Shown here piece after piece: positions 7,735-16,004 of a stretch of 26,039 nt of DNA. Made by a program: the position numbers and the translations under genes. A model generated the notes under the pieces. The model made no database searches. It was not told where the DNA came from and saw only the letters and a program-made list of their open reading frames with translations. Origin of the DNA: an uncultured Bacteroidales bacterium (lineage in GTDB: Bacteria > Bacteroidota > Bacteroidia > Bacteroidales > P3); the NCBI GenBank assembly GCA_900319595.1, contig ONOZ01000242.1, positions 1 to 26,039 of the forward strand, in the 5' to 3' direction. Numbering within the stretch: position 1 is the first letter of the stretch; every line of letters starts with the position of its first letter.

Positions 7735-8283
7735 CTATTTTACATCCTTTATTTCTATTACATATATTAATGTATTGTCAGATGACACTTTTTCTCCATC
7801 GTCTGAAATTATAAACGATAGATTGGATGGAATAATTATTCGTGCCTGTGAATTTTTCTTCAAATTTTTTACAGCTGAAAACAAACCAAATGGGATGTTT
7901 GTATCACCTTGCACATTAAAAGTATCTTGTTGTGTATCCGGATAGCCATAACGTTGCCCATTTAATAGGTAACAATCATAACTAATAGACACAATACTAC
8001 TATCAGTTATTATCTTACCATCACCTTGCTTTGTTACCTGAATATAAACCCCATGTTTTTCTTCCATATTCCATCCTCTACGCTCGATATATGAAAGTAT
8101 ATTTTCCTTTTCCTTTAAGTTTATTATTTCATTTGCTTTGGTAAAAGATTTTTCTATATTTTTATATTGCTCTTTAGCCAAACTCTCTTGTTGATTCTGT
8201 CCAACAGCAAAATCTTCATTGTAAGTCTTGGAACAACCAACAATCATAAATAATAATATTGTCATATAAAAAATCTTTTCCAT
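7735..8283 (-). CDS. GldI-like FKBP lipoprotein, probably non-catalytic
   Basis: A lipoprotein signal (MIVGC, lipid Cys at about 17) is followed by a Gln/Glu/Lys-rich helix (about 30-70) and a C-terminal FKBP fold (about 75-182). It resembles the GldI-type FKBP lipoproteins of Bacteroidota. Several active-site positions differ from working FKBPs: the Trp-containing IPGW motif is replaced by IPFGLF, the LAYG Tyr by SFII, and the last Phe by Tyr (LIYVIEI). A binding or chaperone role is therefore more likely than isomerase activity. It starts nine bases after the DHH phosphoesterase stop and ends two bases before the next FKBP gene. Linking it to gliding would be unsupported, since no other gliding gene is in the window. 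Confidence 0.78.
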   Translation of the reverse strand: MEKIFYMTILLFMIVGCSKTYNEDFAVGQNQQESLAKEQYKNIEKSFTKANEIINLKEKENILSYIERRGWNMEEKHGVYIQVTKQGDGKIITDSSIVSISYDCYLLNGQRYGYPDTQQDTFNVQGDTNIPFGLFSAVKNLKKNSQARIIIPSNLSFIISDDGEKVSSDNTLIYVIEIKDVK

Positions 8284-8292
8284 TACTTTATG

Positions 8293-9315
8293 CTAATCTT
8301 TGACTACAAACTGTTGATGCTGTATTTGATATGTTATTTTTTTTACAACTTCGTCCATAGAAAGATAACTCTTTCCTCCAGCAGCCATTACATGCCCTCC
8401 GCCACTCCAATACTTACGTGCAAATTTATTGACATCAATACTTTCGTCTTTACTCCTAAATGACAATCTAATCTTTTTATCTCTTTCGCTTATCAATGCA
8501 CAAAAATCAACTCCTTCCAGCTTCAAACAATAATTAACAACACCTTCTAAATCACCGGGTTGATAATTATATCTATTTAATTCCGACAAGGAAAGATAGA
8601 TAAAAGCTGCTCTCTGTTTGTCAAAAACTCGTAATTTGTTACTTATTGCATATCCTAAAAGTAACAATCTGTCTTTAGAATATGTATCAAATATTTTTTG
8701 ATTTATCTTGTTCGCCTGTATTCCACTTTTTAATAGATTTGCAATAACTCCATATAGTTCAGGATTGTTGCAAGAAAAACTCAAAGAGCCTGTATCTGTC
8801 ATTATACCTGCATATAACGACGTTGAAATGTCTTGAGGAAAAATCTTTTTCTTACTTAGCCTATACAACACATTCCAAACGACTTCGCAAGTAGAGGATG
8901 CCTCTGGATAGGAGAAGTTTATATCATATTGCGAAGGAGTAACGTGATGGTCAATTAGGACTTTTTTACAATTTATTTCGTTAAGAACTTTTTCTAGATT
9001 ATCTCCTGCACGATGATTCTCATTCATATCTGCAATAACAAGTAAGCCCGTTTCTTGTAATCGTTTTTTCGCTTTTTTAAACTCAAGTTCAGCTACCGTA
9101 TAATCAACATTTTCTAATAAAAATTCAATACTATGAGGGACATTATTAGGTATTATAATATGAACATCTTTCATTATCAAACGAAAATAGCGAAGTAACG
9201 CTGTAGTTGAGCCTATCGCATCACCATCAGGATTATAATGAGTAATTATTGTAATATTCTCATTCTCTTTTATATAATCTTGGAATTTTAGTATATCTTT
9301 TGTTTTAAATTTCAT
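8293..9315 (-). CDS. nrnA: bifunctional oligoribonuclease/pAp phosphatase NrnA-like (DHH/DHHA1)
   Basis: This manganese-dependent phosphoesterase degrades short RNA oligomers and/or 3'-phosphoadenosine 5'-phosphate (or c-di-AMP breakdown products) in the cytoplasm. Motifs in order, numbered from the chosen start: H26-Y-N-P-D30-G-D32 (motif I), IADMNENH (motif II), LIDHHVTP (the DHH motif) and WSGGGHVMAAGG in the C-terminal DHHA1 domain. I start at 9315 (MKFKTKDILK). A longer frame could begin at 9375, but a TACCTTTG promoter box at 9340-9347 lies inside that extension, and the extra residues fit no family. It is the first gene of the operon with three FKBP proteins. Confidence 0.9.
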   Translation of the reverse strand: MKFKTKDILKFQDYIKENENITIITHYNPDGDAIGSTTALLRYFRLIMKDVHIIIPNNVPHSIEFLLENVDYTVAELEFKKAKKRLQETGLLVIADMNENHRAGDNLEKVLNEINCKKVLIDHHVTPSQYDINFSYPEASSTCEVVWNVLYRLSKKKIFPQDISTSLYAGIMTDTGSLSFSCNNPELYGVIANLLKSGIQANKINQKIFDTYSKDRLLLLGYAISNKLRVFDKQRAAFIYLSLSELNRYNYQPGDLEGVVNYCLKLEGVDFCALISERDKKIRLSFRSKDESIDVNKFARKYWSGGGHVMAAGGKSYLSMDEVVKKITYQIQHQQFVVKD

Positions 9316-9339
9316 CTGTTTTACTTTAAAAATGATGTG

Positions 9340-9347
9340 CAAAGGTA
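9340..9347 (-). promoter_or_regulatory. -7 promoter box for the nrnA-FKBP operon
   Basis: The minus strand reads TACCTTTG here, a full match to the Bacteroidota -7 element, 24 bases before the chosen nrnA start. A TTTTG (complement of 9373-9377) lies 25 bases upstream as a loose -33 element. It decides the nrnA start codon. Confidence 0.6.
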
Positions 9348-9375
9348 ATAAAAAATATTGTAAAAATAGATACAA

Positions 9376-9629
9376 AACTAAAAATATTATAGAATTCTAT
9401 TCAATTTGTGTTTTTTATAATCGTAAAATCAATAAACTCAATGAGACTTATTCGGCATAATACATATTATATAATAGGTCTATGTCTCTTTTTATGCTAA
9501 TATAGGATTCAAATGAAGTTATGCTGTGTCTATTATAATAGCATGCACAACTTTATGCTTGTAGAACACCTATAAAGTTACAATATTTAGTAAGTGTCCT
9601 ACTCCATACTTTCTAAAAAAAATCATACA
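9376..9629. other. gene-free 254-base gap with palindromes
   Basis: No credible gene lies here; the longest ATG frames seen are about 20-26 codons. It holds two AT-rich palindromes: TATTATATAATA at 9465-9476 and CTATTATAATAG at 9530-9541. The second is the core of a longer imperfect inverted repeat, AAGTT at 9516-9520 against AACTT at 9549-9553. Being downstream of the C69 peptidase gene (minus strand), it may end that transcript, but there is no clear T-tract. Confidence 0.4.
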
Positions 9630-11261
9630 TCAAAAGCCTGTCCAAGTTTGACGCCAGAATGTTCTTGCCAATTCGTCCCACTTTACTATTGTTGCACCAA
9701 AGAAATCTGCAACATAACCATTCAATATATTCTCCGCCTGCTTTTTATCTTCTAACATAACATCCTGATAATTATTCTCTATCCAAGACAATTCTCTAAA
9801 ACCTTTATCTATAAAATAATCTCTTGCGGGTTCTAATATCTTACGATATATTCCCCAGCGTACAGTTGCTAAACGATTTGCTTTGCGATAGTGCCACAGT
9901 GCAGCATCTTCTCTATCTGAATGTTGTCCACATATTTTGAGCATTTGTGGCAACTCTGTGGTACCACAAAAAATAGGGAAACGAGGACTCTCTCCTGGAT
10001 TATCCAAGGCGATCCATGCAATACCACCTATTTCATCGGGCAACCAATTACGTAATTGTATAACAGTAGAATAAGCACACCATGGAACACTAACTGTTCT
10101 AATATTCTGCATAGTAGAGTCGCCCATAGCATAATACATATTTATTTCATCTGGTCTCATCCAAGGATTAGAAAATGGAGAAACAATACTATCAGGCTCG
10201 TTTTCTACCAAATTTCCATCTTTATCCTTACGCTTAGGATTAGGAATCAAATGCCTACCACTTAGATTCTTATCCGTACCTTCATAATAAGAACCCAACA
10301 ATTGCATAACATCTTTAGCCGATACTTTCTTGTCAGGTTTTACACTTAAAGGCAAATTCTCTACTGTATCACTCAAATGTAATGACGGAGCCAACGTATT
10401 CATTATAAAATATTCGCGTATGCTATAATTTTTCTTTTCTCCCAAGTAATTGCCTCCTGAAAAAACTTTCCAAAAACAAAATTCATCCTTACCGTCCCAA
10501 AGTTTTAATTTCTTTGCAACATTAAATATATTATCGGAATAAAGACACATACTTTTATCTCGTGATAATGTTGAAATGCGAGATATATTTGCACTTACGC
10601 TAACTTCGTCATCTGGAATGCGACATGCTGCCCATACTCCTCCAATCTTTTCCTTTCCTTCCCCAAATATTTCAATAATCCAAACTTCATTCTTATCTGC
10701 AATAGTTAAACATTCTCCAGCATCTCCATAACCATATTTCTTTATTAAATCTCCGATCGATAATATCGCCTCTTTTGCCGTTGTGCATCTTTCTAATACT
10801 ACGCGTTGTAATTCTTCAATTTTAAACATACCCTTAGGATTGATTAAGGTATCTCTGCCAGAAATTGTAGTTTCACCAATACCTAATTGTTTTTCATTTA
10901 AGCATGGATAAGCAGTATCTAAGAATCTAAATGTATGTTTAACCTGAGGAATTTTTCCTTTTATATACATTTTTGTAGAATCAGTTGGTGTTTGCGTATG
11001 CATTCTTCCATCAAATATTGTAGTACTGTCATTGTCTTTCCAATCTCTTGACGGCACAATATTCATCCACGTTCTATACCAAGAATCACAAGTATGGGAA
11101 GTTATTACACTACCATCTGTTGATGCATTTTTACCAACCATAATACTTGTACAAGACAACGGAGTATTGATCCCCTCCTTGTATTCATATATTTGTGAAT
11201 TAGCAGTAAAAGTAAAACTACCAACTAATGCACAAAACAATATTCGTTTCATTATATTCAT
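9630..11261 (-). CDS. secreted C69-family dipeptidase (PepD-like)
   Basis: Peptidase family C69 enzymes are N-terminal-nucleophile Cys hydrolases that cut dipeptides and some amides. Here a signal peptide (about 1-23, ending TANSQ) is followed by LSCTSIMVGKNASTDGS, where Cys37 is at the position of the catalytic nucleophile, and the usual SHTCDSWYRT block. The length (543) fits the exported Bacteroidota members. The GYGDAGECLTIADKNEVWIIE segment and the DNPGESPRFPIF stretch are also family-like. Export suggests a role in periplasmic peptide use. The start could equally be the ATG at 11252 (MKRILFCALVG). It is a single-gene unit with its own promoter box. Confidence 0.92.
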   Translation of the reverse strand: MNIMKRILFCALVGSFTFTANSQIYEYKEGINTPLSCTSIMVGKNASTDGSVITSHTCDSWYRTWMNIVPSRDWKDNDSTTIFDGRMHTQTPTDSTKMYIKGKIPQVKHTFRFLDTAYPCLNEKQLGIGETTISGRDTLINPKGMFKIEELQRVVLERCTTAKEAILSIGDLIKKYGYGDAGECLTIADKNEVWIIEIFGEGKEKIGGVWAACRIPDDEVSVSANISRISTLSRDKSMCLYSDNIFNVAKKLKLWDGKDEFCFWKVFSGGNYLGEKKNYSIREYFIMNTLAPSLHLSDTVENLPLSVKPDKKVSAKDVMQLLGSYYEGTDKNLSGRHLIPNPKRKDKDGNLVENEPDSIVSPFSNPWMRPDEINMYYAMGDSTMQNIRTVSVPWCAYSTVIQLRNWLPDEIGGIAWIALDNPGESPRFPIFCGTTELPQMLKICGQHSDREDAALWHYRKANRLATVRWGIYRKILEPARDYFIDKGFRELSWIENNYQDVMLEDKKQAENILNGYVADFFGATIVKWDELARTFWRQTWTGF

Positions 11262-11308
11262 ATTACATTCTCAATATTTTTACTAAAATTAAATTCTATT
11301 TATTCCTG

Positions 11309-11316
11309 CAAAGATA
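11309..11316 (-). promoter_or_regulatory. -7 promoter box for the C69 dipeptidase
   Basis: The minus strand reads TATCTTTG, matching TAnnTTTG, 47 bases before the dipeptidase start. No well-spaced TTG upstream was found. Confidence 0.5.
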
Positions 11317-11383
11317 CAAAAAAATTTAAATATAAGATACAGAAAATGCAAAAATTGATACAAACTAGAAAATATATTTGTAT

Positions 11384-11418
11384 TTTGGATTGTAGTATAT
11401 ATTTTTTTTGTATATTTG
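11384..11418 (+). promoter_or_regulatory. promoter for the lipoprotein-EEP-nth operon
   Basis: TTTG (11384-11387) and TATATTTG (11411-11418) are separated by 23 bases, the same spacing as the pyrBI leader promoter. It faces the divergent dipeptidase box at 11309-11316, so the 216-base gap serves both directions. Confidence 0.55.
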
Positions 11419-11477
11419 CAAATCATAAAAAAATAAATTAAAAATTTAACGCAAATAATAAAACCATATAAGGTTAT

Positions 11478-11978
11478 ATGAAAGGAAATAAAACTCTCAC
11501 CGTAATATACGTACTTGTAGTTTTTCTATTTATGAGCTGTTATTCTAATAAAGAAGATATTGACAAAGTAGAGAAAACTATAACGATATTCTATAAGGGC
11601 ATAAACAAAAGTGATTTTAAAATGATGGAATCTGTTGCAAGTGATAATATGCAAAAAGAAATGAAACATATTATGAATATTGGGAATAGTTTTATTAAAT
11701 TAAAAAAAATAGTTATCAAAGATATTGAAATAAATCATTTTACAGCAATAGCAACAGTTGAAACTACTGACATATTTGGCAATGTAGTTTTATGTTCTTG
11801 GGATTTAATAAAAATTAGTGAAGTATGGAAAATGAATAGTTTTAATTTCTCGGATTCTCAAAATATAACCCAAACGGACAAAATAGAGGAAGAACATATT
11901 GTTTTACAAGATGTCATAATCAAAAACTCAAATAACGAAACCATAATCGAAACAGTACCACAAAATGATAATAATTAG
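11478..11978 (+). CDS. lipoprotein, small NTF2-like fold possible
   Basis: A lipoprotein signal peptide ends FLFMSC with lipid Cys21. The mature part (about 30-130) has the pattern of a small alpha+beta domain of the DUF4878/NTF2-like kind: an early helix (KVEKTITIFYKGINKSDFKMMESV), then strands ending in CSWDLIKISEVWKMNSF. The tail is acidic and Asn-rich. No catalytic motif is visible and I recognise no specific family. It overlaps the next gene by 14 bases and is thus translated with it. It probably sits in the inner or outer membrane facing the periplasm. Confidence 0.75.
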   Translation: MKGNKTLTVIYVLVVFLFMSCYSNKEDIDKVEKTITIFYKGINKSDFKMMESVASDNMQKEMKHIMNIGNSFIKLKKIVIKDIEINHFTAIATVETTDIFGNVVLCSWDLIKISEVWKMNSFNFSDSQNITQTDKIEEEHIVLQDVIIKNSNNETIIETVPQNDNN

Positions 11979-13047
11979 AAAAATATTATATATAATAAAT
12001 ATTATATGTGCATTAGGTTTAATGCTCACGTATATACCTGCATTCATAAGTCAAGACATCTTTACAAAAGTTTCTCTTTTAGGTTATTTGTATCCTCTTT
12101 TATTGGTAACGAATTGTGTATTTGTTATAATTTGGATATTTTTAAAACCACGTCATATTTTACTTCCGTTAATTGCCATCATAATTCGATTTGATTATAT
12201 CACAAGATTAGTCAATATTAACTCATACGATGAAGGAGGAGTATTGAAAGTATTGACATATAACGTACATGACTTTGTACATGGTAACGAAAACGACAAT
12301 TTTTTAGGTACTGTTACTCTACAAGATTCCATTTTACATTATATATCCAATTCACAGGCACACATATTGTGTTTACAAGATTATGATGTCAATATAACAT
12401 GGGAAAAAGGCTTTCACAAATTCCTAACAGACTCGTTAGGATACACTCATTTCTACTTCTATTATATTGGAGACGAATATGTTTCAAATTGTTGCATATA
12501 TTCTAAATTTCCAATCACAGACGCCGGTAGTGCCATGGAAAATGATTCAAAAAGACACTATTTACTTTATAGCGATATAAGAACTCCTTGGCAGACAGTT
12601 AGGATATATAATTTTCATTTAATATCTTATATGCTCGGCGACAAAGAAAAAAGTGCTTATAAATCAATACTGAACGGCAATATTACAAATGAGGCGTCCA
12701 AAAGTTTAATATCAAAAATTACAACCGCAAACAAAATTAGAGCAAAACAGATAAAACAAATTATTCCAGAAATAGAAAAACAGCAAAAACCTGTTATTGT
12801 TTGTGGCGACTTCAATGACCATCCTTTTTCTAATACCTATCATCGTTTCAGCAAGATTCTGTCAGATAGTTTCACAAAAAAAGGTAATGGGATAGGCAAA
12901 ACATATAATGGGATATTCCCTGCCTATCGTATCGACTATATTTGGTATGACAAATCTCGTTTAGAATGTATCAATTACAAATGCGACTATAAAGATTTCT
13001 CAGACCATTATCCTGTAACAGCAACATTTAACATTAAAAAACAATGA
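11965..13047 (+). CDS. membrane-anchored endonuclease/exonuclease/phosphatase (EEP) family protein
   Basis: Residues about 1-85 hold two or three transmembrane helices; the EEP domain covers about 94-360. Visible motifs are LKVLTYNVHDF (N100), HILCLQD (D139), CGDFNDHPFSNTY (Asp and Asn of the active site), YRIDYIWYD and the final SDHYPV with the catalytic His. The metal-binding Glu usual in the LQE motif is Asp here. The membrane layout is common in Bacteroidota homologues, whose substrate (nucleic acid, phospholipid or a phosphodiester) is not known from sequence. The start overlaps the lipoprotein by 14 bases and the stop overlaps nth by four (ATGA). Confidence 0.88.
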   Translation: MIIIRKILYIINIICALGLMLTYIPAFISQDIFTKVSLLGYLYPLLLVTNCVFVIIWIFLKPRHILLPLIAIIIRFDYITRLVNINSYDEGGVLKVLTYNVHDFVHGNENDNFLGTVTLQDSILHYISNSQAHILCLQDYDVNITWEKGFHKFLTDSLGYTHFYFYYIGDEYVSNCCIYSKFPITDAGSAMENDSKRHYLLYSDIRTPWQTVRIYNFHLISYMLGDKEKSAYKSILNGNITNEASKSLISKITTANKIRAKQIKQIIPEIEKQQKPVIVCGDFNDHPFSNTYHRFSKILSDSFTKKGNGIGKTYNGIFPAYRIDYIWYDKSRLECINYKCDYKDFSDHYPVTATFNIKKQ

Positions 13048-13703
13048 CAAAAAAAGAACGCTATACTTTGACTTTGCAGTATTTAAATGAAATGTATCCG
13101 GATGCACAAACTGAACTACATTATACGGATAGTTTTCAGTTATTGGTGGCTGTAATTCTTTCGGCTCAGTGTACAGACAAACGAGTTAATATGATAACGC
13201 CACATTTATTTTCAAAATTTCCAACTTGTCAAGCAATGGCTAATGCAAAAGTAGAAGATGTATTTAAATGTATAAAATCTATCTCCTACCCGAACTCAAA
13301 AGCAAGATATTTAGTAACATGTGCCAAACAATTAATAGAAAAATTTAATGCACAAATTCCCTCTGATACTCAACAATTACAAACACTTGCAGGAGTAGGT
13401 CGAAAAACAGCTAATGTTGTAGCATCTGTTGTATTTCATCAAAATAAAATGCCGGTAGATACACATGTTCATAGAGTGTCTAAAAGAATTGGTCTGACAA
13501 CAAACGCAAAAACTGTACGAAATACAGAAGATGAACTAATGAACAATCTAAAAAATAACGACATAGCCCTTGTTCATCATCAATTGATACTATTGGGTAG
13601 ATACATTTGCCAAGCAAGAAAACCAAAATGTAATGAATGCAAATTGACTTTATGTTGTAAATATTTTGTAACTTTGCAAAATAGAAACAATAACGTAAAA
13701 TAA
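13044..13703 (+). CDS. nth: endonuclease III (DNA glycosylase/AP lyase)
   Basis: Nth removes oxidised pyrimidines and cleaves the AP site in base excision repair. The helix-hairpin-helix LAGVGRKTANVVAS carries catalytic Lys121, and PVDTHVHRVS carries Asp139. The 4Fe-4S cluster ligands are complete: Cys189-x6-Cys196-x2-Cys199-x5-Cys205. The length (219) is normal. The start codon overlaps the preceding gene's stop (ATGA). The final codons overlap a promoter-like pair of boxes that may serve the small lipoprotein gene downstream. Confidence 0.97.
   Translation: MTKKERYTLTLQYLNEMYPDAQTELHYTDSFQLLVAVILSAQCTDKRVNMITPHLFSKFPTCQAMANAKVEDVFKCIKSISYPNSKARYLVTCAKQLIEKFNAQIPSDTQQLQTLAGVGRKTANVVASVVFHQNKMPVDTHVHRVSKRIGLTTNAKTVRNTEDELMNNLKNNDIALVHHQLILLGRYICQARKPKCNECKLTLCCKYFVTLQNRNNNVK
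13644..13676 (+). promoter_or_regulatory. promoter inside the 3' end of nth
   Basis: TTG (13644-13646) and TAACTTTG (13669-13676) lie 22 bases apart within the last codons of nth, about 84 bases before the small lipoprotein gene. It could give that gene and ugd their own transcript. Confidence 0.45.
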
Positions 13704-13759
13704 ATATAAATATTAAACGTTTAGTAAATTAGAAATAACAATAAAAAAATCAAAACAAG

Positions 13760-13885
13760 ATGAAAAAATTAATCTTAACGTTAATGGCTATGACATTAGT
13801 AGCAATGGCTTTCAGCTCTTGTAAATCTCGTTCTTGCGATGCTTACAAATCTTCTCATTATTATCAAAGAGAGATTTTGAGATAA
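13760..13885 (+). CDS. small lipoprotein (41 residues)
   Basis: The frame encodes MKKLILTLMAMTLVAMAF then SSCKSRSCDAY and a Tyr-rich, basic end (KSSHYYQREILR). It is a clear lipoprotein signal with lipid Cys21 and a mature part of only about 20 residues with a second Cys at about 26. The A-rich leader (AAAAAATCAAAACAAG) before the ATG is a typical Bacteroidota initiation context. It lies 57 bases after nth and 31 before ugd. Function unknown. Confidence 0.7.
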   Translation: MKKLILTLMAMTLVAMAFSSCKSRSCDAYKSSHYYQREILR

Positions 13886-13916
13886 TAAAAAAATATTCAA
13901 GAGTGTTGTAAATATT

Positions 13917-15230
13917 ATGAAAATTGCTGTTGTAGGGACAGGATATGTTGGCTTGGTATCTGGAACTTGCTTTGCAGAAATGGGTGTTGATGTTACTTGT
14001 GTAGATATTGATAAAAATAAAATTAAAAAACTACAAAGTGGAATCATTCCCATATACGAACCCGGTTTAGAGGATATGGTAAAGCGCAATATGAAAGAAA
14101 ATCGTTTGCATTTTACAACAAATCTATCCGAAGTAATCAATGACGTAGAATTGGTGTTTTCTGCTGTTGGGACACCTCCTGACGAGGACGGTAGTGCGGA
14201 TTTACAGTATGTGCTAAGTGTCGCCAAACAATTTGGACAAACAATTACAAAGTATAATGTTTTAGTTACCAAATCTACCGTACCTGTTGGTACAGCAAAT
14301 AACGTGAAAGAGGTAATACAACAAGAATTAAACAAAAGAAATATAGAAATTGCTTTTGATGTAGCCTCTAATCCTGAATTTTTAAAAGAAGGTGCTGCTA
14401 TAAAAGATTTCATGTCTCCAGACAGAGTTGTAGTTGGCGTGGAGAGTGAGCGAGCAAAAGAGTTGATGACTAAGATTTACAGACCATTTCTACTAAATAA
14501 TTTTAGAGTAATTTTTACTGATATTCCTTCTGCCGAAATGATTAAATATGCTTCTAATAGCATGTTGGCAACAAGAATAAGTTTTATGAACGATATAGCC
14601 AATTTATGCGAAATTGTAGGTGCAGATGTCAATATGGTGAGAAAGGGTGTTGGCTCAGATTCTCGTATAGGCAATAAATTCTTATATCCTGGTTGCGGCT
14701 ATGGAGGTTCCTGTTTTCCAAAAGATGTTCAAGCACTTATAAAAACAGCACAACGACACGGATATCAAATGAGAGTTTTGCAAGCGGTAGAATCTGTAAA
14801 TGAATCACAAAAAAAAGTTTTATTTGACAAGTTACGAAAGCACTACAATAACAATTTAAAGAATAAAACTGTAACGTTATGGGGATTAAGTTTCAAGCCT
14901 GAAACTGATGATATGCGACAAGCGACTTCTTTGGTGATAATGGATTTATTATTGCAAGCAGGTTGCAAAATAAATGTATATGACCCTATTGCAATGGAGG
15001 AATGTAAACGAATAATGGGCAATAAAGTACATTATGCTAATGATATGTACGACGCTTTAGACAATTCAGATGCTTTATTATTACTTACCGAATGGAAACA
15101 ATTTAGAATGCCATCTTGGAGCGTTGTCAAAAAACTAATGAATAAAGCAGTTGTATTTGACGGAAGAAATATTTACGATGCTAAAGAATTGAAAGAAAAT
15201 AATATAGTGTATTATTGTATAGGTAGATAG
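13917..15230 (+). CDS. ugd: UDP-glucose 6-dehydrogenase
   Basis: It oxidises UDP-glucose to UDP-glucuronate with two NAD+ in the cytoplasm, supplying precursors for capsule, exopolysaccharide or LPS. The 437 residues have the N-terminal Rossmann motif GTGYVGLVSG (7-16), the NPEFLKEGAAIKDF block (152-165) with its active-site Glu, Lys210, and the catalytic Cys266 in GGSCFPKD. The C-terminal domain (about 310-437) has the WGLSFKPETDDMRQA motif. No other polysaccharide gene is in the window, so its pathway is not shown by context. Confidence 0.97.
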   Translation: MKIAVVGTGYVGLVSGTCFAEMGVDVTCVDIDKNKIKKLQSGIIPIYEPGLEDMVKRNMKENRLHFTTNLSEVINDVELVFSAVGTPPDEDGSADLQYVLSVAKQFGQTITKYNVLVTKSTVPVGTANNVKEVIQQELNKRNIEIAFDVASNPEFLKEGAAIKDFMSPDRVVVGVESERAKELMTKIYRPFLLNNFRVIFTDIPSAEMIKYASNSMLATRISFMNDIANLCEIVGADVNMVRKGVGSDSRIGNKFLYPGCGYGGSCFPKDVQALIKTAQRHGYQMRVLQAVESVNESQKKVLFDKLRKHYNNNLKNKTVTLWGLSFKPETDDMRQATSLVIMDLLLQAGCKINVYDPIAMEECKRIMGNKVHYANDMYDALDNSDALLLLTEWKQFRMPSWSVVKKLMNKAVVFDGRNIYDAKELKENNIVYYCIGR

Positions 15231-15242
15231 TTATATAAAGTT

Positions 15243-15866
15243 GTGGAAAATTGTAGAATAAAAACAATATTGTTACCATGTTATTTTAGTATGCACAGCA
15301 ATCTATCTGATGCACAAGTTCAATTATGTAGCAATAGATATGTAAAGGATGAATGCAAAACAACACATACAATAAACTTAAATATTGGGTACAATGGCAT
15401 ATATAAAAATGAGAATAACTTTTTTGGAAAAATCAATGCCATATCTATCGGGCTTTCATACGAATTTCAAAAACGTAATTTATGGTCTGTAAAATTTAAA
15501 TACACTAATTTCGGATTTGCAGCAAATACACAGACGGATATAACTAATACTTATTCATTTGAAAAATCTACAACCAATGATTCATTATCTCAACAACATT
15601 TATTATCAGTCGCCATTGGTCTTATGAATTATATTGCAAATAATCAATCTGTACTAATGGCTCTTAGTGATGGGATGCTTGGGAAAATGGGGAACCAAAA
15701 TGCCACAATTATGCATTATGAAGAAGGTGAATTAAAAGAAATTAAGGAAACTTACTCCAACTCCACTTATGACGTATGCGTAGGCTCGGAGGCAATGTAT
15801 GAATATCATATAAAGTACAAACCTGTTTATCGGAACAGAACTTTATGGTGGTTATATGATGGATAA
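15243..15866 (+). CDS. unrecognised protein, possibly exported and beta-rich
   Basis: The frame opens with GTG, 12 bases after ugd and in the same frame. The first 25 residues (RIKTILLPCYF...SDAQ) could be a poor signal peptide; the ATG at 15291 is another start. Much of the rest alternates polar and hydrophobic or aromatic residues (TINLNIGYNGIY, WSVKFKYTNFGF), as in beta-barrel or beta-sandwich proteins, and it ends LWWLYDG. A typical outer membrane protein would end in an aromatic residue, so this may be a truncated or decayed gene. I recognise no family. Confidence 0.5.
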   Translation: MENCRIKTILLPCYFSMHSNLSDAQVQLCSNRYVKDECKTTHTINLNIGYNGIYKNENNFFGKINAISIGLSYEFQKRNLWSVKFKYTNFGFAANTQTDITNTYSFEKSTTNDSLSQQHLLSVAIGLMNYIANNQSVLMALSDGMLGKMGNQNATIMHYEEGELKEIKETYSNSTYDVCVGSEAMYEYHIKYKPVYRNRTLWWLYDG

Positions 15867-16004
15867 CGAAAAAGTAATACATAGTTTGAGTAGTGTGGTA
15901 GGAAGGAAATTTATAAAAAAGAAAATTATATATTTAATTCTACTTACACGCTTTTATAACGTGTGCAAATAAAATTTATTAATTAATAATAAAAATAGAT
16001 AATT

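Noticed and set aside
13796..14413. 205-codon minus-strand frame over the small lipoprotein and ugd
   Set aside because: It covers the well-supported start of ugd and encodes a Ser/Thr/Phe-rich shadow with no domain.
15946..15964. ACACG...CGTGT hairpin upstream of mscS
   Set aside because: Only five pairs with a nine-base loop and no T-tract; too weak to call a terminator.
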